Numbered from the stretch's first letter, positions 33,553 to 43,196 are shown. The stretch: 64,000 nt of DNA from Nonomuraea indica (GCF_002850745.1 NZ_PJOK01000068.1:62001-126000), one strand, 5' to 3'. Program-made: numbers and translations. Notes: generated by a model not told the origin, from the sequence alone.

Positions 33553-36500
33553 ATGGTCTTCATCCGGGTGCTGGGCGCGTTCGCGGCGGAGGTGGACGGT
33601 GCGCCCGTTCACCTCGGCGGGCCCCGGCAGCGGGGCGTGCTGGCGTTGCTGGTGGCGGCGCGCGGGCAGGTCGTGCCGGTCGACCGGATGATCGAGGATC
33701 TGTGGCGCGGGGAGCCGCCCGCGCGGGCGCTGATGTCCCTGCAGGCGTACGTGTCCAACCTGCGTCGGCTGCTGGAGCCCGGACGTCCGCCGCGCACGCC
33801 GGCCCGGCTGCTGGTCAGCGCGGCGCCGGGTTACGCGCTGCGGCTGCCTCCGGAGGCGGTGGACGCGTGGCGGTTCGAGGGCCTGCTGGGCCAGGCGCGT
33901 ACGGACACCGACCCACGCGCCGCGCGGGCTCGGCTCGCCGAGGCGCTGGGACTGTGGCAGGGGCCGGCGTTCGCCGAGGTCGCCGACGAGCCGTGGGCCG
34001 CCGCCGAGACGGCCCGGCTGAACGAGCTACGCCTGGTCGCCGCCGAGCTGCACGTCGCCGCGGGTCTGCGCATCGGCGACCCCGCCGCGGTGGTTCCCGA
34101 GGCCGAGCGGCTCACCCGCGACGAGCCCCTCCGCGAGGAGGGCTGGCGATTGCACGCCCTGGCCCTGTGGAGCAGCGGCCGCCAAGCCGACGCGCTGGCG
34201 ACGCTCCGTCGCGCCCGCGGCATCCTCGCCGAGGAGCTCGGGCTCGACCCCGGCCCGGACCTGCGGGCGTTGGAGGAGGCGATCCTCGCCCAGCGCACGG
34301 ACGTCCTACGCGCGACCGTGCCCCCTCCCCCGCCCCCGCACGTGGCTCCCCTCCCGGGGACGGCTCCGATCGCCGAGGCGCCGTTCGTCGGACGTGAGGC
34401 GCAGCTGTCGGCACTGGTCACGGCCGCCACCGGGGCCGCCGCCGACGGAGCCCGTGTCGCCCTCGTCACCGGCGAGGCCGGGCTGGGCAAGTCGACGCTG
34501 CTGGAACACCTCGGCAGGCGGCTCGAACGTGACGGCTGGCTGGTCGCCGTCGGCCGCTGCCCCGAGGTCGACGGCGCGCCGCCCGCGTGGGCCTGGACCG
34601 AGGCGCTGAGCGCCGTGGCCGCGTCCACGTCCCCGGGCGCGTACGCGAACGACCTCGCGCCGCTGCTCACCGACACCGAGCCGGTGAACGCCGACGCCAC
34701 CGCTGGACGGTTCCGCCTGCGCCAAGCCGTGTGGAAGTGGCTCGCGGCGGTCGCCGCGGAACGCCCGGTCGCCGTCGTGCTGGACGACCTGCACTGGGCG
34801 GACGCCACCACGCTGGAACTGGTCGGCGGCGTCGTCGGCATGCGGGCGCCGGTCCTGGTCGTCGCCGCGTACCGCGCGGACGAGAGCGGGCGCCTCACCG
34901 AAACGCTGGCCTCCCTCGCGCGCGCCACGCCCCTCCGCCTGGCGCTGCCGGGGCTGAACGACGAGGCCGTCGCGGAGCTCGTGAGGGCCGAGTGCGAAGC
35001 CGACGAGGAGACCATCGCGGGAATCGCCGAGCGCACCGGCGGCAACCCGTTCTACGTGCGCGAAAGCGCCCGGCTGCTGAACGGCGAAGGCGCGCTGGTC
35101 GCCCTCTCCGAGGTCCCCGAAGGCGTACGGGACGTCCTGCGCCGCCGGCTCGCGCGCCTGCCCGAGGGAGGGGTGTCCGTCCTCAGGCTCGCCGCGGTCG
35201 CAGGGCGAGAGAGCTCGGTGGACGTCCTGGTCAAGGCCGCCGACACCGACGAGGACGGGGTGATGGACGCCCTGGACGCGGGCGTCATCGCCGGGCTTCT
35301 CGACGAGCCCGGTCCCGGCCTCATCCGCTTCGTCCACGCCCTCGTCAGGGACACGCTCATCGCCGACGTCAGCAGATTGCGTGCCACCCGGATGCACGCC
35401 CGCATCGCCGCCGCTCTCGAAGGCACCGACGACGTCGCGGCGCTGGCCCATCACTACGCGCGCGCCGGCTCACCGAAGGCCGTCGGCTACTGCGTCCAGG
35501 CCGCCGAGCTCGCCGAGGCCCGTTACGCCCACGAGGTGGCGGCCGACCTCCTCACCGACGCCGTCGCCAACTCGACCGGACCGGACGAACGCGTCGAACT
35601 GCTCGGCAGGCTGATGCGCGCGCAGATCCGGGCGGGGGCCGTCGCAGCCGCCCGCGAGACGCGCCGTGAAGCCGTGGAGTACGCGGAGTCCCTGGGCCGC
35701 GACGACCTGATGATCGCCGCTTTCACCGCGTGGACGGAGCCGACTCCCTGGCAGGCCCGTACCTACGGCACGGTGGACCGGCCCATCGTCGACCGCCTGA
35801 GCCGCCTGCTGAAGCGCGAACTGGCTCCTCCGGTGCGGTCCCGGCTCCTGACGGCGTACGCGCAGGAACTGGTCGGCGAGGACGACCCGACCGTTCTGGA
35901 GGCGGCGCGGGAGGCACTCGACCTCGCCACCGAACCCCGGTTGCGGGCCGCGGCACTCGAGATCCTGGCCGAGGTCCACAGCGATGCCGAGCTCTGCCGG
36001 GAGCTCGTGGAGATCGGCACCGAGCACGACCTGCCGGTCTACCGCGTCTCCGGGCTGCTCAACCATGCCGCCGTCGCCGCCGCCGCCAACGACCCGGTGA
36101 CCATGCGCCAGGTGATCACCGAGGCCCTGGAACTCGCGCGCACCTACCGGATGCGCGAGGCGATCGCCGTCGCCGAGATCACGCTGGCGAGCCTGGCGCT
36201 CGTCGAAGGCCGGTTCGCCGACGCCGAACGCCTCTACCGCACGGCCGACGAGGGCATGCGACGCATCGGGTCGGTGCACGCCACGGGCTTTCTCCACCTC
36301 GCCCTGGCCACGATCCGGCTGAACGAGGGCACGCTCGGCGCGCACCTGGACGACGTGCGCGCCCTCCACGCCACGCTCGGCCCCATGACCTCCGACCTGC
36401 TCGCGCTCGCCCTCCACGCCAACGGCCTGGGCGCCGAGGCCCGCGCGGTCCGCGCGTCACCCCGCCCGATCCGTCCCGACTTCTTCTTCACCTTCCTCAC

Positions 36501-36852
36501 CACGGTCCGCGCGATGGCCATCATCGCCCTGAACGACCGCGACGCCGCCGAGGAGATCTACGCGGCGCTGCTTCCGCACCGCGACGGCCCCCCGGCGGGC
36601 GCCGCGAGCCTGTCCTTGGCGCTGCCCCCGGTCGCCCACACCCTCGGTGAACTGGCCGTCTTCCTCGGCCGCACCGAGGCCGCCGCCCACTTCGCCCACG
36701 CCGCCACCATCGCCGACCGGTGGAACGCGCCCCACTGGGCCGCCGAGGCCCGGTCACGGAAGCTGGCTGCTGGGTCGCCTGGGGCGGGAAGGGGTACGGG
36801 CTCGGTGGACCGGCCCGGCACGGTGCGGCGGCCTCAGCCCGAGCGGAGCTGA
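33553..36852 (+). CDS. SARP/BTAD transcriptional regulator fused to AAA ATPase
   Basis: 1099 residues from ATG 33553. Winged helix at 1-95 (IRVLGAFAAEVDG, GGPRQRGVLALLV, VSNLRRLLE, APGYALRL), BTAD to about 250 (LALWSSGRQADALATLRRAR, EELGLDPGPDLRALE), then an AAA ATPase (FVGREAQLSAL near 280; Walker A GEAGLGKST near 306; Walker B VVLDDLHWAD near 409) and a long TPR-like C-terminus. No LuxR helix-turn-helix at the end. Proline-rich linker (PPPPPPHVAP) before the ATPase. It is divergent from the hemerythrin operon, which is its most likely local target. Confidence 0.93.
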   Translation: MVFIRVLGAFAAEVDGAPVHLGGPRQRGVLALLVAARGQVVPVDRMIEDLWRGEPPARALMSLQAYVSNLRRLLEPGRPPRTPARLLVSAAPGYALRLPPEAVDAWRFEGLLGQARTDTDPRAARARLAEALGLWQGPAFAEVADEPWAAAETARLNELRLVAAELHVAAGLRIGDPAAVVPEAERLTRDEPLREEGWRLHALALWSSGRQADALATLRRARGILAEELGLDPGPDLRALEEAILAQRTDVLRATVPPPPPPHVAPLPGTAPIAEAPFVGREAQLSALVTAATGAAADGARVALVTGEAGLGKSTLLEHLGRRLERDGWLVAVGRCPEVDGAPPAWAWTEALSAVAASTSPGAYANDLAPLLTDTEPVNADATAGRFRLRQAVWKWLAAVAAERPVAVVLDDLHWADATTLELVGGVVGMRAPVLVVAAYRADESGRLTETLASLARATPLRLALPGLNDEAVAELVRAECEADEETIAGIAERTGGNPFYVRESARLLNGEGALVALSEVPEGVRDVLRRRLARLPEGGVSVLRLAAVAGRESSVDVLVKAADTDEDGVMDALDAGVIAGLLDEPGPGLIRFVHALVRDTLIADVSRLRATRMHARIAAALEGTDDVAALAHHYARAGSPKAVGYCVQAAELAEARYAHEVAADLLTDAVANSTGPDERVELLGRLMRAQIRAGAVAAARETRREAVEYAESLGRDDLMIAAFTAWTEPTPWQARTYGTVDRPIVDRLSRLLKRELAPPVRSRLLTAYAQELVGEDDPTVLEAAREALDLATEPRLRAAALEILAEVHSDAELCRELVEIGTEHDLPVYRVSGLLNHAAVAAAANDPVTMRQVITEALELARTYRMREAIAVAEITLASLALVEGRFADAERLYRTADEGMRRIGSVHATGFLHLALATIRLNEGTLGAHLDDVRALHATLGPMTSDLLALALHANGLGAEARAVRASPRPIRPDFFFTFLTTVRAMAIIALNDRDAAEEIYAALLPHRDGPPAGAASLSLALPPVAHTLGELAVFLGRTEAAAHFAHAATIADRWNAPHWAAEARSRKLAAGSPGAGRGTGSVDRPGTVRRPQPERS

Positions 36853-36935
36853 AGGACACCGCCTCTACCGCGCCTACCCCGCTCGGCGTGAGCTCCCGCC
36901 ACGACCTCCACGAGGCTCTGGCGTAGCCTTCGAGC

Positions 36936-37313
36936 ATGTCCGTGTATCTGAACCACACCATCATGCCTGCCAGGGACAGGGACGCGACCGCCGCCTTCCT
37001 CGTCGAGATCCTCGGCCTGGAGCCGGCGCCGGAGTACGGGCCGTTCCGGGTTGTCTCGCTCGGCAACGACGTGTCGATCGACATCGTGCAGGCGGGCGAC
37101 GACCTGCCGTCGCTGCACTACGCGTTCCTGGTCGGAGAGGAGGAGTTCGACCAGATCTGGGGCCGCATCAAGGAGCGCGGGCTGACGTACTGGGCCGATC
37201 CGTTCCACCGGCGGGAGGGGCAGATCAACACCAACGACGGCGGACGCGGCCTCTACTGGTCCGACCCCAACGGCCACAACCTGGAGATCATCACCGTGCC
37301 GTACGGCGGCTAG
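36936..37313 (+). CDS. VOC superfamily (glyoxalase/bleomycin-resistance-like) protein
   Basis: 125 residues with two beta-alpha-beta-beta-beta modules: MSVYLNHTIMPARDRDATAA and LEVILG-type FLVEILGLEPAPEYGPF, then YWADPFHRREGQ, GRGLYWSDPNGHNLEIITV. Metal-ligand candidates are His7, and the Glu of HNLEI near the end. Members include dioxygenases, isomerases and drug-binding resistance proteins; a function cannot be chosen. Preceded by the SARP gene with 83 bases between, followed by a hairpin terminator. Confidence 0.9.
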   Translation: MSVYLNHTIMPARDRDATAAFLVEILGLEPAPEYGPFRVVSLGNDVSIDIVQAGDDLPSLHYAFLVGEEEFDQIWGRIKERGLTYWADPFHRREGQINTNDGGRGLYWSDPNGHNLEIITVPYGG

Positions 37314-37334
37314 GCTGTTCCGACCCGCGGGGTT

Positions 37335-37364
37335 GCCGCCGCGGCACCCTGTCCCCCCGCGGCG
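37335..37364. terminator. Hairpin terminator after the VOC gene
   Basis: A 9-bp perfect stem, CCGCCGCGG (37335-37343) and CCGCGGCGG (37356-37364), with a 12-base loop, starts 22 bases after the VOC stop. Confidence 0.55.
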
Positions 37365-37419
37365 GAACGGTTCAGTCGCCCCCCGCCAAGGCCGCGTACG
37401 GTGTCTGATGCGCAAGGAG

Positions 37420-37810
37420 AGCGCCATGTACACCTGCAGGCTGGCGCGGGTGGCCAGCGGCTGACCGAAAGGCTGCCTGGTGACGAGGTCCCAGAACTGC
37501 ACCGTTCCGTCCTCCTCGATGGTGGCGGTGTGGCCGGTCAGCGGCTGACAGACAGGGCGGCCGGTGGCCGGGTCCCACAACCGCAGCGTTCCGTCCCCGT
37601 TGACGCTGGTGACGACGACGTACTCCCCTGGCTGGAGCGCGGCAGGGATGTCCGGCTCGGTGTAGAACAAGGTGGACGCGTTCGCCGCGGGCGCGAGACT
37701 GCGACGGGCCGGTCCAGTATCTCGTCCTGTGCCTCCCACACGTGCCCCATCCCGCCCTCGCCGAGCTGCCGCACCAACCGGTAACGGCCCCCAAGGAGCT
37801 GGTCTCGCAC
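37420..37810 (-). pseudogene. Serine/threonine kinase-WD40 gene collapsed by internal deletion
   Basis: From GTG 37810, with GAGGGAGG upstream, the first about 32 residues are a Pkn-type kinase start: LLGGRYRLVRQLGEGGMGHV followed by WEAQDEILDRPVAV. The frame then jumps, and another minus-strand frame carries WD40 blades: VVVTSVNGDGTLRLWDPATG, QPLTGHTATIEEDGTVQFWD, LVTRQPFGQPLA. More than 250 kinase residues, including the catalytic loop, are missing. The original protein was a membrane or cytosolic kinase with a WD40 sensor; what remains cannot be functional. Confidence 0.75.
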
Positions 37811-37872
37811 TGTCGCGCCTCCCTCGGTTCCGAGTCTTCGAGCTTCCTGCCGAGCCGACCGGGGGCCGCGGG

Positions 37873-38829
37873 TCAGAATGTGGCGATCGGGTTGACCGGG
37901 CTGCCGGACGTACCGGCGAAGCGTACCGGCGCGACTGCGAGGTGGAAGTCCCACTGGCCGAGCTCGGCAGCCGTCGTCGCGCACGCCTCCAGGTCGCAGT
38001 TGTCGAGCATCCACAGACCCATCGCGACGAGGCTCACGGCGTGCACCGGCATCAACACGTCTTCGTACCCCGACGGCTGGACGTCCTGCGGAGTGTCGGC
38101 GCCGATCAGCGCGACCTCCCGTTCATGCAGCCACGGCAGGCAGGACGCGTGCCACCCGGCCTGCGTGAAACCGCTGACCGCACCGTTCTCGCGCCGGACG
38201 CGGCCACGGCCGGTGCGCAGGAGTACCGCGTCGCCGGACCGCACCCGCACACCCTGGCGACGCTCGGCCTCCTCGAGATCGTCGGGAAACACTCCCTGCC
38301 CGGGTTCCAGCCACGGCACATCGCGCACGCTCGCGATGTCCAGCAGGACGCCACGCGTGATGATCCCGTTCGCCGCCGCCGTGACGGACGCCCACGCCGA
38401 TCCCGTCGCGGCGTCGACCAGCGAGTGCGACCGCCCGTTGTACATCATGCCGTCCCAGAAGATGTGGCACGGCGAGTCGACGTGGGTGAGCGTGTTGCCG
38501 TGGAACGTGACGCCGAGCCGCTCCGACGAGAAGCCCCAGCGCCGGTCGTTGCGGAAGCCGGGCGCCGGCATGTTGTCGGCGCCCGGCATGTCGGCGGCGC
38601 ACGGGCATGTCGTCGTCGACCGCTCCATGTCCTCCGGCGCGGCGACCTCCCACGCGCACGACACGCTCCTGCCGTGGCGCACGGCCCGCGCCGCCGCCAG
38701 CCGGACATCGTCGGTGATGTGGTTCAGAGTGCCGAGCTCGTCGTCGTCGCCCCACCGGCCCCAGTTCGACAGCGTGTCGAAGTATCCGAGCACGTCGTCC
38801 TGCGTGGGCATCGGTCGCTCCGCCGTCAT
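37873..38829 (-). CDS. Cyclase-family metal-dependent hydrolase (kynurenine-formamidase-like)
   Basis: 318 residues from ATG 38829 (GGAGGAG lies 11 bases further up; ATG 38811 is an alternative). The family motif HxxTHxDxPxH is seen as GNTLTHVDSPCHIFWDG, and the second signature as LLDIASVRDVPW and VLLRTGRG. The N-terminal SNWGRWGDDDELGTLNHIT is typical of the large 'cyclase family' branch. These hydrolyse amides, esters or lactones with Zn or Mn in the cytosol. Substrate unknown. Monocistronic. Confidence 0.9.
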   Translation of the reverse strand: MTAERPMPTQDDVLGYFDTLSNWGRWGDDDELGTLNHITDDVRLAAARAVRHGRSVSCAWEVAAPEDMERSTTTCPCAADMPGADNMPAPGFRNDRRWGFSSERLGVTFHGNTLTHVDSPCHIFWDGMMYNGRSHSLVDAATGSAWASVTAAANGIITRGVLLDIASVRDVPWLEPGQGVFPDDLEEAERRQGVRVRSGDAVLLRTGRGRVRRENGAVSGFTQAGWHASCLPWLHEREVALIGADTPQDVQPSGYEDVLMPVHAVSLVAMGLWMLDNCDLEACATTAAELGQWDFHLAVAPVRFAGTSGSPVNPIATF

Positions 38830-38979
38830 CCCAGCATCGACTCCTCCGGTCACGTGGTTCGGGGCACTGCAGGCAGGGTATCCCGCCCGGTCCCGATCGG
38901 CCGTCATCTCCGCGCAAGCCCCAGAAGCACGACTACGCTCCGGACCACGTCGAGCCGGTCCGCAAGACGCCTGGAGCGT

Positions 38980-39798
38980 TCAGCGTCCTCGGCGCGTGTA
39001 GGCGCGGAGCGACAGCGGGACGAAGATCAGCAGCAGCGCGGCCGACCAGAGCAGGACGGTGGCCACCGGATGCGCCAGTGGCCAGGCCACGCTTCCGGAC
39101 GGAGCTCCCGGGTTGCCGAACAGCTCCCGTGAGGCGGCGGTGAGCGCGCTCACCGGGTTCCAGTCGGCCAGGAAGCGCAGCCAGCCCGGCATGCCGTCGG
39201 TCGGGACGAACGCGTTCGACAGCATCGTGAACGGCAGGAACAGCGGCACCATCGCGTCGGCGACCTGGTCGTTCTTCACCGCCAGGCCCACGTAGACGCC
39301 CACCCAGCTCAGCGCGTACCGCAGCACGACCATCAGCAGGAACGCCTGGGCCGTGGGGATCAGGCCGCGGTGCGGCTGCCAGCCCACCAGCAGGCCCGCG
39401 CCCACCATGATGGCCAGCATCAGCAGGCCGGTCAGCAGGTCGGCGCCGGTCTGCCCGAACGGCACCGCCAGGCGCGCCATCGGCATCGACCGGAACCGGT
39501 CCATCACGCCGCGGGAGGCGTCGGCGGCCATCCGCGTCATGACCCCCATCAGCGCGGAGAAGGTCACCATCGCGAACAGGCCGGGCATGAGGTACTCGCG
39601 GTAGTCGCCGCCGTCCGGCACCTGGATCGCGCTGCCGAAGACGTACCCGAACAGCAGCACCATGACGGCCGGGAAGATCAGTGCCGCGACGAGCTCGCCG
39701 GGGTCGTGTCGCAGGCGGCCCAGCTCGCGGCCGACCAGGGTCAGCCCGTCGGTGAGCGTCCAGCGCAGGCGGCCCAGTGGTGAGGTGAGGGCGGTCAT
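38980..39798 (-). CDS. ABC-2 type permease (DrrB-like)
   Basis: 272 residues with six membrane segments, in the ABC-2 arrangement: ELVAALIFPAVMVLLFGYVF, LFAMVTFSALMGV, LLTGLLMLAIMVGAGLLVGW, AFLLMVVLRYALSWVGVYVG, MVPLFLPFTMLSNAF and TVLLWSAALLLIFVPL. It carries the QTGADLLTG and NPVSALTAASRELFGNP motifs of DrrB drug exporters. It pairs with the upstream ATPase, with a 4-base ATGA overlap (39795-39798). Probable efflux of a lipophilic compound. Confidence 0.92.
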   Translation of the reverse strand: MTALTSPLGRLRWTLTDGLTLVGRELGRLRHDPGELVAALIFPAVMVLLFGYVFGSAIQVPDGGDYREYLMPGLFAMVTFSALMGVMTRMAADASRGVMDRFRSMPMARLAVPFGQTGADLLTGLLMLAIMVGAGLLVGWQPHRGLIPTAQAFLLMVVLRYALSWVGVYVGLAVKNDQVADAMVPLFLPFTMLSNAFVPTDGMPGWLRFLADWNPVSALTAASRELFGNPGAPSGSVAWPLAHPVATVLLWSAALLLIFVPLSLRAYTRRGR

Positions 39799-40739
39799 CG
39801 CACGGTCTCCTTACGGTCGGTGAGGCGCAGGAACACCTCGTCGAGGGTGGGGCGGCGCAGGCTCACGTCTGCGGCGGCGACCCCGGCGTGGTCGAGGTCG
39901 CGCACGATGTCGGCGAGCCGGAAGCCGCCGCCGGGCAGGGCGACGCTGAGCCGGTCGGCGCCCGTCGTCGTGGGATCGGTGCCGGTGAGGGTGTTCAGGA
40001 CGGTCATCGCCGCAGGCAGTGCGGCGGGGTCGTCGAGGACGACGTCGAGGCGGTCGCCGATCGTGGCCTTCAGCTCGTCGGGGGTGCCCGTGGCGATGAC
40101 CTGGCCGTGGTCGACGACGGCGATGTCGTCGGCCAGCTGGTCGGCCTCGTCCAGGTACTGCGTGGTGAGCAGCACCGTGGTGCCGTCCGCCACCAGCTCG
40201 CGGACGTGGTCCCAGATCTCGCCGCGGCTGCGCGGGTCCAGGCCGGTGGTCGGCTCGTCCAGGAAGAGCACCTCGGGGCGCAGGATGAGGCTGGCGATCA
40301 GGTCGAGGCGGCGCCGCATGCCGCCGGAGTAGCCGGAGACCTGCCGATCGGCGGCTTCCATCAGCCCGAAGCGTTCGAGCAGCTCGTCGGCCCGCCGGTG
40401 CGCCTCGCGCCGGGGCAGGTGGCACAGGCGCCCGAACATGCGCAGGTTGCCACGGCCGGTGAGTTTCTCGTCCACGGCGGCGTACTGGCCCGCGAGCCCG
40501 ATCCTGGCGCGTACCTGGTCCGCCTCCCGGACGACGTCGTATCCGGCGATGCGGGCGTGGCCGGCATCGGGATCGGACAGGGTCGCCAGGATGCGCACCG
40601 CGGTCGTCTTCCCCGCGCCGTTGGGCCCCAGCACCCCGCAGACGGTTCCTCTCGGGACGCTCAGGTCCAGTCCTCGCAGCGCATGGGTGTCGCCGAAGGA
40701 CTTGTGCAGCCCTTCGGCGACCACGATCGGATCAGGCAT
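39795..40739 (-). CDS. ABC transporter ATP-binding protein (DrrA-like)
   Basis: 314 residues. Walker A GPNGAGKTTAVRIL (about 37-50), Q-loop GLAGQYAAVDEKLTGRGNL, signature YSGGMRRRLDL, Walker B VLFLDEPTTGLDPRS and the switch His in LLTTQYLDEADQLADDIAVVDHGQV. The C-terminal regulatory segment matches DrrA-type drug-resistance ATPases. ATG 40739 with GGAGGCG upstream. Coupled to the permease and divergent from a TetR regulator; the operators between them suggest drug-induced expression. Confidence 0.95.
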   Translation of the reverse strand: MPDPIVVAEGLHKSFGDTHALRGLDLSVPRGTVCGVLGPNGAGKTTAVRILATLSDPDAGHARIAGYDVVREADQVRARIGLAGQYAAVDEKLTGRGNLRMFGRLCHLPRREAHRRADELLERFGLMEAADRQVSGYSGGMRRRLDLIASLILRPEVLFLDEPTTGLDPRSRGEIWDHVRELVADGTTVLLTTQYLDEADQLADDIAVVDHGQVIATGTPDELKATIGDRLDVVLDDPAALPAAMTVLNTLTGTDPTTTGADRLSVALPGGGFRLADIVRDLDHAGVAAADVSLRRPTLDEVFLRLTDRKETVR

Positions 40740-40750
40740 GTCGCCTCCAC

Positions 40751-40805
40751 TGGGTACGTTGTACGCGGTTCCGGGTCAGGCTAGAGTACTGGGTACTATG
40801 TACGC
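40751..40805. promoter_or_regulatory. Divergent tetR / drrA-like promoter with two matching operators
   Basis: Two 16-base sites, TGGGTACgttGTACGC (40751-40766) and TGGGTACtatGTACGC (40790-40805), are identical except for the 3-base centre, and each contains a GTAC-N3-GTAC dyad. For the rightward gene, -35 TTGTAC (40759-40764) and -10 TAGAGT (40782-40787) are 17 bases apart, so site 1 covers the -35 and site 2 the transcription start. Confidence 0.75.
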
Positions 40806-40824
40806 AACTGGAGGGGAGGAGACG

Positions 40825-41607
40825 GTGGCCGACGCCGAATACGTGAGCATCTGGATGCGGCCCGAGCGCCCCGCCCGCGGCCCGAAGCCGGTCTACAGCC
40901 GCGCGCAGATCACCGAGGCGGCGATCCGGATCGCCGACGCCGAGGGGCTCGACGCCGCCACCATGCGGCGGATCGCCGCCGAGATCGGCGCCGGCGCGAT
41001 GTCCCTCTACCGGTACGTCCCGAGCCGCGACAACCTGGTCGAGCTCATGGCCGACCGGCTGATGGGCGAGATCGACGTCACGGGCATGCCCTCGGGCGAC
41101 TGGCGCGCCGACCTGACCCGCTACGCCGACGGGCTGCGGGCCATGTGGCTGAGGCACCCGTGGATCTCCACCGTGCAGCGGTCACTCCCCAGCTTCGGCC
41201 CCAACCAGCTGCTCCTGATCGAACGGCTGATGGGAGTGCTCGACCCCTTCGTCTCCATCGACGAGAACCTCAGCCTCATGGCCGTGCTGAACGGCTACGT
41301 CGAGGGCACCGTCCGCGAGGAGATCAGCTCGGCCGAGGAGGTCCGCCGCAGCGGGCTCAGCGAGTCGGAGTGGATGGAGCGGAGCTCCCCGTACGTCGAC
41401 CGGCTGGTGAAGAGCGGGGAGTACCCGATCTTCACCAAGATCGTGATGGAGGCGCGCCAGCCGCACCTGAGCCGTGACGACCAGTTCCGGTACGGGCTCC
41501 AGCGCGTCCTCGACTGCATCGCCGCGGCCCTCCCGTCAACGGCCGGGTCTGCGATGCCGGCGCACCGGGAGGAGCGGGAAGAACAGGACGGGCCAGGGCA
41601 CCGATAG
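40825..41607 (+). CDS. TetR-family repressor with TetR-class C-terminal domain
   Basis: 260 residues from GTG 40825, preceded by the strong GGAGGGGAGGAG; an in-frame ATG at 40798 lies inside the operator and has none. Helix-turn-helix at about 35-80: RAQITEAAIRIADAEGLDAA, TMRRIAAEIGAGAMSLYRYV. The C-terminal ligand domain (LTRYADGLRAMWLRHPWIST onward) is the TetR_C_1 type common in drug-efflux repressors. Divergent from the ABC exporter genes, whose promoter holds two candidate operators. Confidence 0.93.
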   Translation: MADAEYVSIWMRPERPARGPKPVYSRAQITEAAIRIADAEGLDAATMRRIAAEIGAGAMSLYRYVPSRDNLVELMADRLMGEIDVTGMPSGDWRADLTRYADGLRAMWLRHPWISTVQRSLPSFGPNQLLLIERLMGVLDPFVSIDENLSLMAVLNGYVEGTVREEISSAEEVRRSGLSESEWMERSSPYVDRLVKSGEYPIFTKIVMEARQPHLSRDDQFRYGLQRVLDCIAAALPSTAGSAMPAHREEREEQDGPGHR

Positions 41608-41769
41608 GCACGGCGGCGGCCCGCACCCGGCCGGCCTGCCTGCCAGGACCGCCGACGTGTCGAGGGACCCGGACCTCTCGCAACTGCTCCTGCCGTGGCC
41701 AACAGCACTTCAGAAGGCCACGCCGCTGCGAGCCTGGGCGGATGCGGCCGGCTAGGGGTCGGTCGTGTC

Positions 41770-42753
41770 TCACCCGGCCGCCCGATCGCGGAAGATGTGG
41801 CGATACGTCTGCGGAGACTGGCCGGTGATCCGGCTGAAGTGGTGCCGGAAGTTGGCGGCGGCGCCGAACCCCGTGCGCTTCGCGATCTTGTCGATCGACT
41901 CGTCGGAGGTCTCCAGCAGTTCCTGTGCCAGGCGGACCCGCTGTTGCATGAGCCACTTCTTCGGGGTGATGTCGAGTACCTCGCGGAATCGGCGGGCCAG
42001 AGTCCGCTCGCTCATACGGGCGGCCCTGGCGAAGTCGGAAACCGTGAGCGACCGGTCCAGGTTCGCACGCGCCCACTGCAACACCGGCGTGAGTTCGCTG
42101 CGGATCTCGGGTCGAACCAGCAGCTGGGCGACCTGGGGCTCCGCCGCCTCGCGAGGAGGAGGGACGACCATGCGGCGGGCGATCTCGTTGGCCACTGCCG
42201 CGCCGTGGTCCAGGCGTACCAGGTGCAGGCACAGATCGATGGCCGCGGCTGTTCCCGCTGACGTCAGTATGTCGCCGTCGTCGGTGTAGAGCACATCCGG
42301 TTGGACCTGAACGGCGGGGAAGCGGTGGGCGAAGTCGCCGGCGTTCATCCAGTGGGTTGTGGCCTTGCGGCCGTCGAGCAGCCCAGCGGTGGCGAGCACG
42401 TACGCACCGGTGCACAGGGAGACGATCCGGCGGCCGTGGTCGTGGGCCGAGCGCAGCGCCTTGATCAGGAGCGGGGGCGGGTTGAGCTGAATGTCCCTGT
42501 CGATCGCCGGCACGATGACGGTGTCCGCCTCGGCGAGATCTTCCAGCCCATGGGTGGTGTCGACCCGCATCCCCGCCGGTGTCCGCAGAGGACCCGGCTC
42601 TGCGGCGCACAGGCGTAATTCGTACCAGGGAGCGACGATGTCGCTACGGTCAACGCCGAAGACTTCGCACGGGACCGCCAGTTCGAACGTCGGCACGGCA
42701 TCGGTGACCGCGACCGCGATGACGTGTCTGTGCCCGTCAGGCCTGCTTGGCAT
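41770..42753 (-). CDS. GlxA-family AraC-type transcriptional activator
   Basis: 327 residues from ATG 42753 (GGAAGGTGG about 10 bases upstream). The N-terminal half is the DJ-1/PfpI-like domain of GlxA regulators (FELAVPCEVFGVDRSD, IVPAIDRDIQ, RRIVSLCTGAYVLATAGLLDG, ATTHWMNAGDFAHRFP); the cysteine in SLCTGA is present. Two AraC helix-turn-helix motifs lie at the C-terminus (TVSDFARAARMSERTLARRF and IDKIAKRTGFGAAANFRHHF). Target unknown; the divergent neighbour is an MFS-transporter fragment and a TetR gene. Confidence 0.92.
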   Translation of the reverse strand: MPSRPDGHRHVIAVAVTDAVPTFELAVPCEVFGVDRSDIVAPWYELRLCAAEPGPLRTPAGMRVDTTHGLEDLAEADTVIVPAIDRDIQLNPPPLLIKALRSAHDHGRRIVSLCTGAYVLATAGLLDGRKATTHWMNAGDFAHRFPAVQVQPDVLYTDDGDILTSAGTAAAIDLCLHLVRLDHGAAVANEIARRMVVPPPREAAEPQVAQLLVRPEIRSELTPVLQWARANLDRSLTVSDFARAARMSERTLARRFREVLDITPKKWLMQQRVRLAQELLETSDESIDKIAKRTGFGAAANFRHHFSRITGQSPQTYRHIFRDRAAG

Positions 42754-43196
42754 AGCGAGATTTCCACCTTCCGTGAACGCGCGTCGTCCGTACTCCCCCA
42801 TCACGGCCCGAGCCCCGCGCCCGCGGTGCGGCGCGCTCCGGCGGTCGGCGAAGGTTGCGCCGGCGATCAGGGCCTCGATGAGCGACAGGGGCAGGCGCAG
42901 GTCCTGTTCCACCGAGAACCTCGGCATGACACCGCCGGCGCCCCGTGATCAAGTCCTGTTCGACCCCGCCACCACCCAGCCAAGCCCACCTTGGGCACGC
43001 GGCCTCATCGGCCGGCATCGCACCACTGCACCGAGCACGCGCCCGACGACCCGCCGCGCCCGCTGCCGGCCATATCGCTCGCCGCGTGGGCTCTCACAAT
43101 AACGGTTCAACGCGAAGGTCCGCCTGGCCATCCTTGAGCACCCTGCGGCTTCCTCGCCTGTCAGCGGACCGTGATGAGGACGTCCAGGATGGTGGC

